A stretch of 64,000 nucleotides of DNA from Nymphaea colorata (GCF_008831285.2 NC_045140.1:18970370-19034369); one strand, 5' to 3'. Shown: positions 27,556 through 40,891, counted from the stretch's first letter. The notes: generated by a model not told the origin, from the letters alone. Program-made: numbers and translations.

Positions 27556-27802
27556 CATAGACGCTCCGTTCTCCCTCGTCACACACACACACAGAGAGAG
27601 AGAGTCTCTTTAAGCTTAGTACTGTTGCCCGTTTCCCGTTAACGGAGGATATATTCGGTATTTCGGCAAGGTTACGGTGGCCCAGTTGCCGGGAAAAATC
27701 GATTTTCCGTCGTAGAACACCTTAATTTGGGTTCGCCGGACTACCGGAGGGACGGGGCAAAGCTCCCTGCGGATCGACCGGGAATTTTAGGTCGTCTCGA
27801 GC

Positions 27803-28716
27803 ATGGGGTGCCGTCTGAGCAACAGCCTTCTGGGGATCCTGAACTTCCTGACCCTCGTTACGTCTCTCGGCTTACTCGTCCTGGTGGTGTGGCTGGGTGC
27901 CAACTCCACCTCGTCGTGCGAGCGCGTGTTCCACCGGCCGGCAATAGTGATTGCCGTATTCCTCGTGGTCGCCTCGATCGCCGGCGTGCTCGGGTCGTGC
28001 TGCCGCGTCACCGCCCTCCTCTGGCTCTACCTCGCGATCGCCTTCCTCCTCATCGTCGCCACCATTGGCCTCACCGCGTGGGTCTTTCTCGTCACCAACG
28101 AGGCGGCGGGCCGCGTCGTCTCCGGTCAGGGGTACGGCCGCTACCGGCTGGGCGACTACTCGCACTGGCTGCAGCGGCGGGTGGAGGACGAGGCCAACTG
28201 GGGGAAGATCAGGGTATGTTTGATGGAGGCCCAGGTGTGCGATATTTTGGACGGCGTCCTGATGTTGAAAAACCTCAACGGTGAACTCTCCGGTGGCCCA
28301 CCTCCGCCCCCCCGCAGCCTCTCGCCCATACAGGTTGGTCCTCTGCCATTTATTTTCTTTGCCGTGACAAAAAATTTCTAGCACTGCCTGACGCAAGCCT
28401 CCTGCCTTGATGATTGCAGGCTGGTTGCTGCCATCCCCCGGCAGACTGTGGAGTTAGTGGTGATCTGCTTGTAACTCAGTCGAGCATGAAAAACTCTTCC
28501 GACGGTGATTGCAGTGTGTGGAATGAGAAAGAAGACAAGCTTTGCTACGATTGCAGGACATGCAAGGCCGGCGTCCTCGAGAATGTCAGGCACAACTGGC
28601 GCAACCTCGCCATTGCCAACATGGTCGTCATCGTCTTCCTCGTGGTCGTGTACTCCATCGGGTGCTGTGCTTTCAGAAACAATAGGAATGATAGTCGCCA
28701 GTACTGGAGAACGTAG
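27803..28716 (+). CDS. Plant tetraspanin, TET8/9-like
   Basis: Two exons, 27803-28333 and 28420-28716, are joined in phase 0 across an 86-bp intron (CAG/GTTGGT donor, GATTGCAG acceptor). They encode 275 residues. Four membrane segments are seen at about 9-31, 45-64, 70-97 and 239-260. The large outer loop holds GCCHPPADC at 179-187, the plant version of the conserved CCG-type motif, and more paired cysteines. The family signatures CERVFHRP, GSCCRVT, YRLGDYSHWLQ and WGKIRVCL are present. Tetraspanins organise plasma-membrane microdomains and, in Arabidopsis TET8, mark extracellular vesicles; that is family knowledge. Exon 1 is strikingly GC-rich compared with the AT-rich flanks. A short proline run (GGPPPPP) just before the splice site is unusual and could mark a relaxed part of the loop. 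Confidence 0.92.
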
Positions 28717-30131
28717 AGATGCTTGAACACGGTTGTTTTCTTCTTACAAGTGAAAGAAGTGGAAATCATTCGTTTGGAGATGACTACTTGCAATTCTTTA
28801 ACAAGCCCTTCATACCGCTTGGCAATGTAATATTTTTCTGTATCTCAATGTTACACTATTCAAAGCATATTGCTTCCGAACATGTCACTTGCTCTGCCCC
28901 TTGCATTCATTTGGACTAGACCCTTCGAGCTGTACTTTGTAATGGTTGCTTTCTGGGTCTTCTTTCAACACGTTTTCTGAACAGTTAAAGTGCGGAAAAA
29001 CTTCTGTTGGTAGTGCGAAGTGAAAGTGGTACTGTAAAGTCTTTTCAAGTCACGCCATTAGCGAGTTGCAGACAAGTGGAAATGCAAAAGGCAAGTAATT
29101 CATGTAGTCATAGTGGGGCACTTCTGGAGTTGGTAAAGCAGTATAATTTACACTATCAACAACAGAAACCAATACAAGAGAGAAATAATTCTATGACGTG
29201 CCCACCTCTGTCGCCTCTCTTTCCAAGGATCGGCCAGTCTCGATCAGGCCCACAATATAGTCTCCATTCGTGAGGACTCCATCAGCAGCCGCCCAGTGCA
29301 ACCTAGTCAACTGATGAATAGGGAATCCGTTTTGTAACGGCTCAATCAATTAGCCAGCTGCTCAAGCTATGCTTTTGGTCTCCTGTTTTCTTTCTTTGCT
29401 ATGCTGAAATGACATGAATTCTTGCATACTTTTTACTGTTTCTTGTGTATTAGTAACACAATCACATCACCGAAGAGACATTTCCCAGTAACTAAACCTA
29501 TAACGTAATGAAATCGATGAAATTTTGGTTGTGAGATATGGTAAGATACGAAAACGTAGTGATGTCAAATCATGAATCACGTAGTCGGTACTTTTATTGG
29601 TACTTTTGATTTACTTGATAATTTTTTATAGTACCAATCAAGGGGCCGGTTAGAATAATCTATCCTTTTGGGTCTTAGCGGGTGTAATCGTGTTACTTTG
29701 ACAGAGTTGCAAACGGATGAGCTACTATACCCAAAAATAACACAGATCCTCGAGCTGTGTCTAGAGCATAAGCAACCCTTAATCTCTGCAATATAATCCT
29801 CGACTCCAATAGAATGCGAAGATAGTGGGTTTTGATAGCTATGCGCTCAATAGAAGGATTTACATGCACTATATTGCCAAAAAGAACCAAAACGTCGAAT
29901 AGATTGAGTTTCTACTGTCACCTTATGTGCAACAAATTCTCTTCGACAACATCTGCAAGCTGATTTTTTCATCGGTAAATTTGAGAGTTCCAACACATGG
30001 CCTGTGACCGTCTTTTAGGATCGAGAGAGAGAGAGAGGGAGGGGGCATATCAAGTGCTTACACACGCATCTGTATAAGTGGTTGCTTGATTTCTCCATAT
30101 TGAGAGTATATATATATATATATAACATATA
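28717..30131. other. Tetraspanin 3' UTR and spacer
   Basis: The first 200-300 bases are probably tetraspanin 3' UTR. After that no coding signal is seen. A GA run is at about 30025-30040 and a TA run at about 30106-30124. The tetraspanin and the small gene on the other strand converge here. Confidence 0.6.
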
Positions 30132-30326
30132 TCATAAGATAAAACCCTTGGCTCCCAACGAGTCAGCTTTCTCCATGGTTTCCGCTATCAGCTTCCTGGC
30201 TCTCCGGCTTCTTATCTCCATTCTCATACTCTCACTCTTGTCAATCTTGTTGTAGGTCTGCTTCATTTTCAAGGCCTTCAACTTTGTCTTCAAATGACAC
30301 ACCAACCTCTCGAACTGGCTGGCCAT
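30132..30326 (-). CDS. Small basic conserved-looking plant protein (64 aa), function unknown
   Basis: An ATG at 30326 opens a 64-residue frame rich in Lys and Arg, with no signal peptide or membrane segment. It has a heptad-like helical centre (FERLVCHLKTKLKALKMK), a central KIDKSESMRMEIRSRRARKL block and the end GAKGFIL. I recall a family of short uncharacterised plant proteins with this KIDKSES...EIRSR pattern, but I cannot confirm the match here. A TTTCAG acceptor lies 27 bp upstream (exon edge 30353), and the frame is open to it for nine codons (VYIDSAEGG). So there is a 5' intron, and the true protein could have extra N-terminal residues from an upstream exon near 30550-30660. No function is proposed. 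Confidence 0.58.
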   Translation of the reverse strand: MASQFERLVCHLKTKLKALKMKQTYNKIDKSESMRMEIRSRRARKLIAETMEKADSLGAKGFIL

Positions 30327-33300
30327 TCCACCTTCTGCGCTGTCGATATAAACCTGAAACAGTAAATCAATATCTCCAAAGATTACACAAAACCAACATA
30401 AGAAAACTCAATCCAGTACCCAGAATCGCCATCTGAACATTCCAGACTTATAACAGAAACAAAAATAGACCAAAACCTTGGGCAGAACACAAGGAAATCT
30501 AGATCAATATTTAAGAAAAGAAACTGATGCCGGAAACCCTTCTGCTACCAACCGGATTGAGTTATGATCTGCAGGCTTGAATGCAGGAAAGGGAAGATTG
30601 CAGTAAGAAGGTTAATGCTTAAGAGACGGGGAGAGGGAGAGTAGAGGTGTGTGATCACTTAGGGGCTATCACACTTTAAGTACGAAGGATGGGAATCCAA
30701 AAGCAAAATTTTCTACTTCTATTTTTATTTTTTTTCTGTTGGTACATGATATAATTTTTGTGGTAGGAGTAAGACAAGCATTCTCGGTGGAATTCCTCGA
30801 TTATCCTCATACTTTTCGTCACTGTTTGCGTGACCACACAATACATTTAGCGGATTGACAATTTTTGCCATCTTCGCATAGCTTCTTTTTAGTAGTTGAA
30901 AGGCTCATGTGAAATGAACATTCTCAGTAAGTTCATCTCCCCAGGGTAATTCATTTCTTAGAAATCTTTTCTCCTTTTTATTTAGTGGCCAAACATGGGC
31001 CTAAAGTAAACACCTAACATGTTAATTTTAAGTTATTAAATGAGCCACTAGCTTTCGTGCAGTGACTTCGACCTTTGTTACTTTCTTTAATCTCAGGTTA
31101 CAATATCAGCTAAATTGAACTGAGCAGCAGTATATTCTTTCAGAACATTTGGTGGGTATTTAGCAATGGTAGACAGTTTATGGATCACATTAGAAAATGG
31201 AGCAAAACAGTTGGCCCCCAACATGGATACCTTTTCTTTTTCAAAGGGTGAGTGGTTTTTTCTACTGCCTCAAAGAGATGTTGTAACCTTTTCGTTGACA
31301 GAGTATGTTTCAGCACCTTTTATGCTTCTGGGAAGTAGTGTACTGGATCGTGATTGCGACGACGGGATTGATATATAACCCAGATTCTTTTGGTATGGCC
31401 GCTTTACTGGCTAGTGTGCTACAACCCATTTTCCTTTTCTAATGTAGAAAAGGCTCAAAATTGCTCACTTTAATGCTATTAATCGTGTATCTATACAGTT
31501 GATTTATTGGGATGAGGCAATTACTTCTTAATCTCCCAAGATTTACTAAGCAAGCATCACAGTACTGCACAAAGTACTGTAATTAAGATAATGAAATCCC
31601 CTGAAACAATACTGTATTTAATTAATTGGTCATTGTAGTTCTTACACATGCTTAATTAAAAGTGAACTTTGTTTAATTTTACTGAAAAGCTCAAGTATAT
31701 AAGAGGTTCTATATTTCAGGATTGTCTGAAATATAGATACCTTAGCTCTATATCTATATGTGCTTCTAATTATTTACAGATGAAGGGCTTTATGGTACAT
31801 TCACGAGAAGGATGAAATCATCAACAATTTGAAATTCAAAAAATGAGGATGCTGAAGAGATATAGCAGGAATTACCTAACACCAACAATTCCTATTGCTA
31901 TTCAGAGTCACATAAAAACACCAACCTTTGGATTCTTCTATTTGGAATGGAACAGATTTGGTTCTTTCCTAAATGGTTTTATCTCATCGGCTGCTTGGGT
32001 ATGGACCGACGCGCATAGAGTCCAGTCTAGTTCTGGTAATTAGAGATTTTGGTTCTTATACCAAGTGAGGATGTCTTAAATATTTGTATGTTAAAAAAAT
32101 GTTACAAGTAAATGCTTTGTTAAAACTTATTTCAGCAAATAAATTAATTATATATATATATATAAGAATTCACACGCACAAAGTGCATCAGCTTAAGTAT
32201 TGAAAAATGTGTTGTATGACGTCATTGATGTATGTGTTGTGATGCCTTTGATATATATATATAAATAAGCAAGCCGCTACCAGATCCTCAAATTCTTAAA
32301 ATTTTTTAAATTTTAGAGACATAAAAAATAATAAATTAATTGTATAAGGACAAGTATTCTACTATTTTCTTGCAAAAATGTAAGTAAACAAGGAAAAGGT
32401 TCTGAAATATAAAAGAAAGGATACAAAACACTAATACTCCTCAGCATTTCTTTGGTTATTTATTTTTTGTCTGGGTCCTTCTCTAGTCCACAGTGGGCTG
32501 TTGTTTTGGCCAAAAATCGAAAGCGCTTTCATTACGCCCACCAGTCTCTCCCTCTCTTTCTCTCGTGAGTGGTGACCTCACCGGCTCCTGCGCCCGAAAG
32601 AAAAATTGCTGGTGCTAAGTGAGTGGAAAGTACATATAATATGGTCAAGAGAGTAAGGATGATGCCTGATCTGGGGAATGACTCGTATGAAAGAATGAAA
32701 ACGTATTGATAGATGCTTTTGGAAAGTACTGATTGGAAGGAATCTCAGGGAGAGATGAACCATTGCATTGTATTCGATGCTGAAAATAATGCAGTCCATA
32801 GTGGCCCAGATCATCTCTCCTGAAATTGATGTTGCATGTCTTCTGCACACAGAGCTAGTGATTGATCGTTACGTGTGATGTTATGCAGTACTCATCCATG
32901 GCGGACGAGATCGTATATGAAGCAGCCGTCCGTTCAAAGCTCCACATCTCTTAACTGAGCTGAGAACAACAGCCCACTGTGAACTTTTATAAGATTATGT
33001 TCTTGCTCCTTGCGAATGTTTTTGAGCTTATAAATCACGCCAGAGTACCAGCCTGAGCTTTCCTGATATTGTGAATTATTGCTCCTTATTTTAATTATAC
33101 TATGGATGGTTCCTCCCCCAGCATGGGTGCATTTGAATTATATTGCAAACTGTTCATAAGCCCGATGAGTTCTAGATCGATGATTCTGCTCTCATGAAAA
33201 ATGCCATGTTTTATAATAAAATCTTGTGAAAAAAAATAATTGGAAGGATGACTTAATGGCTAGAACAACCATGTTGATTTATCATCATGTTTCATAATTT

Positions 33301-33692
33301 TTATAAGATGAAAGATTGCAACAATGTTGAAGATCATGTCAATAACATATTTGTGTTGGACAAATAGTGCAAATACCCGTTAAAACTCGAATGTCACCCA
33401 TCATAAATAGTTTGCCGACACGAATATATGTAAGACGTTGAGCACAACAACTAGAGTAAGCCCAAACGTTTGAACCTTACAAAGTTAAAAGTCGCTTCGA
33501 CTAGCTAGGCACTAAATATAACAACACGAATCAATTAGAAGAAAAGTGTGAGATCGTTGTGACAAATCACCAACCCCTTACTCATTATGTTTTTCTTTAA
33601 ACCCATCAATTTAGGAGGACATCTAATGATAATTGTGACAACTTTAATAAAAGCAAGGGTCTAGTGTATCGAAAACTGCGAGAATTTCTTGA

Positions 33693-34105
33693 GGGGCCGT
33701 TTGATGGTCAGAAAAAAGTTTCTGGAAAAAAATTTCTAGAAAAAAATTTCTGGAATTGAAGAAACGGAAAAATTTTTCCGTTTTTCCAAAACCAGTTTGT
33801 GTTTGTTATGGAGGAATTATTTTTCTAGAAAAAAATTTCTTTGTTTGATGGGAATGGTGAGGAAGAAGGAGGAAGAAGAGAAGGAGGGAGGAGGGAGAAA
33901 AAATTTCCTCCTCCAACGGTCACAAAAAAATTTCTGGAAAAATTTCTCCACCCCTCTGGCTGGAGAAATTTTTCCGGAAATATTTTTCCAGAATCATCTC
34001 CAACGGTCCAAATTTTTTTTCCATGTTTGATGAAATGGAAAAGTTTTAAAAATTTGAATTTTTTTTCCTGTTGAACAGTGCTTTTCCTGCCAACCAAACG
34101 CCCCC
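33693..34105. mobile_element. MITE-like element, 413 bp
   Basis: Terminal inverted repeats are GGGGCCGTTTG (left) and GGGGGCGTTTG (right, reverse-complemented), with one mismatch. They continue imperfectly as GATGGTCAG versus GTTGGCAGG. A 3-bp direct repeat, TGA, flanks both ends (33690-33692 and 34106-34108). The interior is filled with TTTCTGGAAAAA-type repeats in both orientations, so the element can fold on itself. It has no transposase. The 3-bp duplication and GTTTG ends fit a PIF/Harbinger (Tourist) derivative, although that group usually duplicates TTA/TAA. Confidence 0.65.
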
Positions 34106-35738
34106 TGAATGAAATATTAGAAGCGAAGGCATGGGCATGTTCAAAAAATTATAGATTCTACAATTTCAATAGTTAACAACAACAAACAAAACAAAAGGTT
34201 CAATAGGCACAAGGAGGTATTTTATGGGGTTGGCACAACGGATTGGACAGGGTTGGTAGGTGCTTTTTGATTTCTGGTGACATCAACTCTTTGTGTTGCA
34301 AAAATGAAGACATAAATATGCAAGTTGAAGTATAACATGGGCATCACCCTCGAGACACCAAAATAAGAGCTGACACTCAACCCCAAACTGTTATTGTTCT
34401 ATGAACCTGCTTTAAAAATTAAGGTAGATTCATTGAATAATGTTCCATAAATCTACCATAATTTTTGGGGTAAGTTCATGAGACAATAACAAATAACAAT
34501 TTGTTATTGTTGCCAAACCGGTCCTAAGAGAATGAGAGGAAGAGTGCAGGCTTTCGCTCTCAGTCTGATGATAGGGTGAAATCCTTATCTTGCTCAACCA
34601 GAATAAGCAATAAGAGAAGAGAAAGATGTAGTTAATTGGATGATTTCAAAATGTCCCACACGATTTGAGCATGGGCTTGGCTCCAGTTACTTGGTAGTTT
34701 TGCTTCATTAAGTAATGAATCTTCAATTATGGATTCAATTAGATCATGGCTCACTGATATTCATCATGGCTTATTAAAACTTAACCTGGAGGAAGACCTC
34801 CAGCCTATTTGTCGTTGTAGTATAAATTTTTGTTAGAGGTTTTTATGGGGTTAAGTGTAAAATTCCATTTTTGGAGGAACAAAGTGAAGTAATTTCTTAT
34901 TTAGTTTATACTTTAAACTTTAAACCTCTTATCTGAATCTCATTGTCCGTGTTCGACTCGATCTCATCACTAGTGGAGATCGGTTTTAATTATCAGTTTT
35001 CCCGTTTTACGTGTTTTCATCGAGAAGTTCATACATCCAAAATATATGACACCATTGGGCTCTTTAATTAGTTACCTGATTATCTTGATTGACCTTCAGT
35101 TCATATATATGAAAACCATACTGATCGAGAAAAAGCGTTTTTTTCGGAAAAAATGAGAAATGTGATATAAGTTAGCTGTTTAAGACTTAAAGTTGTCAAA
35201 AAAACGTTACAATGCAAAAAAAACACAAAAAATGACGCATCCTTTCCCGTTTCTTCACTTTTTTTTCTTTTTCATTTTATTCATTTTTTTCATGTTTTTT
35301 AATGTCAAACTGTTCTTTTCATTTTTTAATTTTTATTTGTTTCAAAAGTATTTGTATTATTGATGTTTGTGTTATTAGTTTCTTAATTATTTTACTTTCA
35401 TTTCATTTCTAATTTTTTTAATTTTTAAAAATTTACCATATTTTTTTCTTTTCTTTTCCGTTTTTTCAAACATATTATACTCAAGAAAAACCTCACGATT
35501 TAAAAGGCGAGAATGTTTTTTTGTGTATAATGAACTAAATGACGTTTTCTAAAAAGCAATAACCATGCACCAAATCGATCCTTTTATATTCTTGTTTGCT
35601 TCCATGCGTGAAATCAAGGGGAAGTAAGCGCTCAATCCACACTGGAAACTAAGTAGTCTTCCAGGTTTTACAGGCCAACCTGTCATAACGCTATAGCAGC
35701 TGTTTTCAATTGTAACGAGCACAAAGCGCTAGAGATTG

Positions 35739-35844
<106 letters not shown>

Positions 35845-35894
35845 AGGTTGTCAAATTGCTGATGCTTGAATACTAGCAAAATGAAGTATCTGAA

Positions 35895-36060
35895 TTCAAG
35901 GGTGGTGGAGCTAAGGGAGGGTCGGCATGGGCCTTGACCTCCTTCTTAAAAATTATTTTTAATTTACATGTAAATTTTTAAAAAATTTATTTATCTGATA
36001 TAAAAATTTTGAAAAATTATATTTTGGCTCCTATAAAATTTTGAAATTATTAATTAATTT
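35895..36060 (-). repeat. Dispersed repeat relic, copy A
   Basis: Read on the minus strand, it ends with ATGTAAATT, an A-rich tract, GAGGTCAAGGCCCATGCC and a CTTAGCTCC-type terminus. The same order is seen at 37945-38120 on the plus strand, and the terminus resembles 52735-52845 and 54335-54435. Non-coding; likely an old short transposon or LTR-end fragment. Confidence 0.45.
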
Positions 36061-36441
36061 CTCTCACAAAAAAATTACATATGGCAGTTAGAAGCATGGA
36101 TATTTATCACTTTCTTTTTTCGTGATACTGAAGAATATAGCAAGCCTATCTATCTCCTTTTTTCCCCTGACGAATGTTACAAGCTATAACATGTAGAAGG
36201 AAAGCTATGCGTACATATAGACTTAGGCTCATGAAAAGCTGTATGCATTCTCAGAGAGAGAGAGAGAGAGAGAGAAAGAGATGCGCAAAGGGTAGTTTTG
36301 TGGGTTTAGTCTTTTCAGCAGAGCCGCATGACAGTGAGTTGCTTGTCTGAACAAATATTCATACAATTTTGCGTGATTGATTTCGATCTCTTGTATCTGA
36401 ACATGTGTGCATACTTATGAATATATGATGGGCACCACGAA

Positions 36442-36552
36442 GAACGTGCCTATTATGATTTTCAATCACCATACGTATGAACGTGCCTATTATGATTTTC
36501 AATCACCATACATATGAACGTGCCTACAATGATTTTCAATCATCATACATAT
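36442..36552. repeat. 37-bp tandem repeat, three copies
   Basis: Units at 36442-36478, 36479-36515 and 36516-36552 share GAACGTGCCTA, ATGATTTTCAATCA and CATA(C/T)(G/A)TAT. Copies 1 and 2 are nearly identical, and copy 3 has three or four changes. The units abut with no unique spacer between them. Confidence 0.92.
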
Positions 36553-37944
36553 GGAGCAAAATACAAGCGAAGAAAGTTAACCACTTTGCAATCTGTTAGA
36601 TGCAGAAATATGAAATCAAGAGAAGAAAAGAGATTAAGAGGACAGTTGCACACAGATTCATCCATACATATATATATATAGTCTACAACAAATAACACTC
36701 AGTGGTTGCAATGGGACAGATTTTTTCGAGCGCATTTGAGAGAATCTGAAACACACTGAAGTAGACAGAAGTGGCAGAAGCCATCCAAAGGCCAACATGC
36801 ACAATCATAAGAGCAGAGCAGATAGAGTCTAGTTTCAGAAAGAAACCATCAAAAATAGTAGTTCAAAGAGGTAATCAAAAGAGTCATAAAGTCTCAACAT
36901 GTGCAATTAATTGAACAAAGAGTAATTCAGAGATTAACCATTAAAAACTGTGCGGAGACAATTAAGAAATTGCAGAAAGTTTTAATACGCGCAATTAGTA
37001 AACAGGATTGATGAAGGAGATTAATGAGATTTGAATGAAACCTTTACCATTGTAGGCTAAATAATGACTTTCCAGTTTGATAATTAAGTGTTGAAAACAG
37101 TAACAGTCTTAAATATAAGGGACAGAATTCTCAGTTTGAAAAGTATTACTTGCTACTTAAAGATGACAGCATTGCTGTTCCTTCAAGTAATTGAACAGCT
37201 ATCTGTCATAAAGAATGAGTTCAACAGCTAGCGGATTTCGATTCTGCATTATTTCTAGAATTCAAACATTGTGCATGTCTAGCGGTTTTCGAAAAGAGCA
37301 GATTGGGTGAAAAGTATCTGCACAAGATTTTGCTGCACATATGTGATTTTGCACTTTTAAAAAAACGGGAAAGAGATTGGCCTTTTCAGATGTATAAACG
37401 TGATTTGCAGCAAAGATTTCCCTCCTCCACAGGAATCCTTCAGAAAGCAAAACCATCAGCAAGCCAAAAACGCCAAGCCTTGAAAGCTCAAGCAGCAGAA
37501 GCTGAGAGCTTGGATTTGAACCAAGATCTTCAACTCCCCTGTTCAATTAAATCACATGGGATCCACTCTTTTTCTCTGTAAGTCCATGTCCAGTTCGTTC
37601 AGTTTGTAATAAAAAGTGAAAAAAAAAAATACAGGAGCACCAAATACTGGTCAAGGATGACAAGCTTTCTTTGTCACGTAGGTATGGTAAGGGTGACGGT
37701 TGGGCAGTCTTTGGCCTTCAGCCAAGCAACTATTGTCCTCGCGCTAAAAGGCTTTGTCTGATTGCCAAAGTAAAATTCTTCTCTTAGAATTTTCAGATCT
37801 TATTCTGGGTCTGTGTTTGCAATTCATTTTATATTTAACCTATTTTTCTCAAAGCTGATACTTTGTGAGTTGGCAAAAATATGGTATGAGTGGCCTGCTT
37901 TTTTCATTGCAACCGCAATGACTGTAGATGAGCAAGACTAATGT

Positions 37945-38120
37945 TACTGGGGCAGAGCGAGAAATTTTTGATGAGGGGCACTGAATTAAAGTTTCTAAAT
38001 TTTGATTATGGTTGAAATATTATTTTTCAAAATTTTTATATAAAATAAGTGAAATTTTCTAAAATTTAGATGTAAATTTAAAAAAAATTGAGGTAGGGCT
38101 AGGGCCCGTGCCAGACTGCG
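37945..38120 (+). repeat. Dispersed repeat relic, copy B
   Basis: It starts GGGGCAGAGCGAGAAATTTT, has an AT-rich middle with GATGTAAATTTAAAA, and ends GGTAGGGCTAGGGCCCGTGCC-like. That is the inverted counterpart of the copy near 35.9 kb. No coding content. Confidence 0.45.
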
Positions 38121-40891
38121 ATCCGGTGAGTCAGCCAATATATGATTTTTTTAAATCTATCACCGTAAAAATAGCACAAAAAGCATTTAAAAAAAACTGC
38201 AAAAAAAAAAAGAAAATAATAAGTTTTAAAACATTAGAAATTGACACATCAAACCAAGGGGTGAAGTCAAATCAAAGAATATTTGCTTTGGGTGGGCGAA
38301 CTACATCTTTCAAAATTTTGACAAGCGCAGCACCATAGTTTCAAAATTTTTAAAAAGATAAAAAAATGAAAATTGTATGAACGATTTTTTTTCTGTTTTG
38401 GAGGTGACAGGAAGCCAATCACAAGGAGGAAACAAAAAAAAAAAAAAAACTCTTAACCTAACAAGTGTCTACTAACCTCAGCTGATCACCGACAGTCTAA
38501 AAAATAAAAACTCTGGCAAAAGAAAGAACATATGTTATTGATCCACTCAACATTTTAAAATAATTAAGAAAAAAGAAACGTTATAACTTCTGAGTCTGGT
38601 TCAGGTAGCCAAACCAAAAAAGTGATCCATATACACTCCCAAACTAGGTAGAAAATTTTGGTCTTTTCTTTTTTTCCTAGGCATATTGCGCAAATGAAGT
38701 CATATATGCAACTCAAAGTGAAAGCCTCTAGAAAGACGCAAACAATCATGCCTTCTGTAGAAGAAGCCAAAAAGCATTTATTGCAAATTAATTCTCTTTT
38801 ACGTATACTATCGTCTTTTCTCTTTTGAACATTCTGGCTAGGAAGGTATAGGCAAGACCCCTCAGGTAAGTAGATCAAGCCAACTCTTGTTTGCACCCTC
38901 AATTAATCAGTTGGCAATTAGTAGACGAATAGATTGAAGCTGACATAGAACACTAGGAAGAACTTTGGTTGGTAGACTAGGTGAGATATGCATCAGTAAG
39001 ATCATGAAAGCCAAACAGCTCACAACCTTTTATCTGGGTAGTTGCTGCTAAGCATTCCTGTATGTGTTTGCTTCTTCAGGCTCTTCATTTAAGAAGTGTC
39101 ATTACACCGTAGTTGATTATGTGGTTAGATCTAGCATCGCTTTCTGTTACATCAGTAGTTGTTAATGTACCAACAACAGTATAAACTATCAAATATGATG
39201 AAAGTGGTGTACAGGCTGATCACATTCTAACTTGCAGCAGGACGACTACTACAGGCACCCGCCACGATAGCTCCACAGTCCACACACTTGGTTAGCTGGA
39301 ATCAGCTTAAGATCTGTAGGTTGAAGGAGGCCAAAAACAATATGCTGTTTTTGGAATTTTGTTCAGTGATATAGCGGATATAATAAATCTATTAGGCATA
39401 TAGAAGAATGCAAGACATGTAGAGTATAAGTTCTGCAATATATGTATAAACAAAGATGAGCCTTTCACAAGCCGATCTACGCCTGCTGAAAGGTATAATT
39501 TCAATCAAGTTGAAAGGGAAGATACAAAGAGATGTGCCATCTTCTCAAGTTTTAGCTTGATTCCGCTTTTTTTCTTATTGTTTATCGTAAATGAGGAGAA
39601 GGAAACCGGCGCATGGTGCTTCACCTTGACCTGTTAATTTAAAATCGAGACAGCTGGAGCTTGGCATATGTGGGAAGCGATGATCGAAAACTAAGCAGCA
39701 GGCTCATTCAAAAATTTTGCATTAATTTTAAAGTTAATGTAATGTAACTCCTGTAAGTACTTCCAGCACAGCACACTTCATGTGCATCTTTAATTTATCC
39801 GTCTGCAAGGGGAGAACTGAGGGGCTTGGCTCCTTGGATTTTACAAAACTCAAATTTTATTACCAACAGTTAATGATCTTGACCATTTTCGACTTAAAAA
39901 GGTTTGGTTTAAGCATTGGAAAATATGATTCTTGAATCAAGCATAAGACGTAGGCATGAGAATTACATTTAAATAAGACTGACTCGGTCATATAACCATG
40001 CAATTTGGGGAGCTTTTTTATCTGAGTGCTTTTAAAACCAAGTTTCACATTATAAAAATGCCAGTAGCATGTGGCTGATCCTAGTGAATGCTGCTTTTTT
40101 CTTCAGTTTAGCAGGACCATCAGTGACAACTAAGAGGCTTAATTTCTTAGTGAAGAAAAGCAAGGAATGGCATCAATCATGTGTTCAACTGCAACCAGAA
40201 GCAGGATAAAGTTAGATAAAATAAAACAAGGGAACAGCAGAAACAAAGGCTGTACAAATACAAAATCTATGCGGTGGTTGAACCACCCTTGCCCTATTCA
40301 TTTCATAATTTCAACAAGCACCTGGCCCGGCCATCAATTTCTTGTCATTTACACTGTTCGAATTGGTGACTTTTGGTCCCAGTTTAACAATAACCCATCT
40401 GAAAATATCAAAACCTATAGAGTTTCATTGTCACAAAATGTTTTCTCCGACAAATGCCCAACAAACACTTCTTTTCACCTATCACCAGTCTTGACCACTT
40501 AACCTGAGGCAAATGCAGCAAAGAATTCATACTTTCCCTTACTATCCTTCTGCTCAAAGGATAGTAACTCAGTTCCCTGTTTGACAACCTTTCTGAAACA
40601 CTACACCTGAATTTGGGTTTCAAAAACAAATTGCTACCTAACATGACATGTGAGGCAATAATAGGATTTTGAATCGGGAAAACCTCACTTTCTTTTCAGT
40701 AAGACCTCCAAAGGGCATCTGGCAAATTCCATGAAGGTATGTTTGTTTATTATGCAACAACCATCTTGTACCTTCCATTTCATGCACATAGATTTCCGAT
40801 TTGGATGCTTCCTCATTATAAGCCACAATCCAAATGCAGCAGACTGAGTCAATCTTTGAATAGTGTGCACTCGCTCTTCATTTCGTGCAAC

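Noticed and set aside
27727-28284. 185-codon frame overlapping the tetraspanin start
   Set aside because: It starts on a non-ATG codon, is Arg/Pro-rich, and is the alternative phase of a GC-rich exon.
36442-36552. Possible CRISPR-like array
   Set aside because: Units abut without unique spacers and the host is a eukaryote; it is a minisatellite.
37500-37560. tRNA-like T-loop on the minus strand (GGTTCAAATCC)
   Set aside because: No acceptor stem, D-arm or anticodon arm could be built around it. It may be a SINE trace or chance.
40739-40891. Earlier in-frame ATG for the TBL protein
   Set aside because: The 51-residue extension shows no Golgi-type N terminus or family match, whereas the ATG at 40892 gives a normal short cytosolic tail plus membrane anchor.
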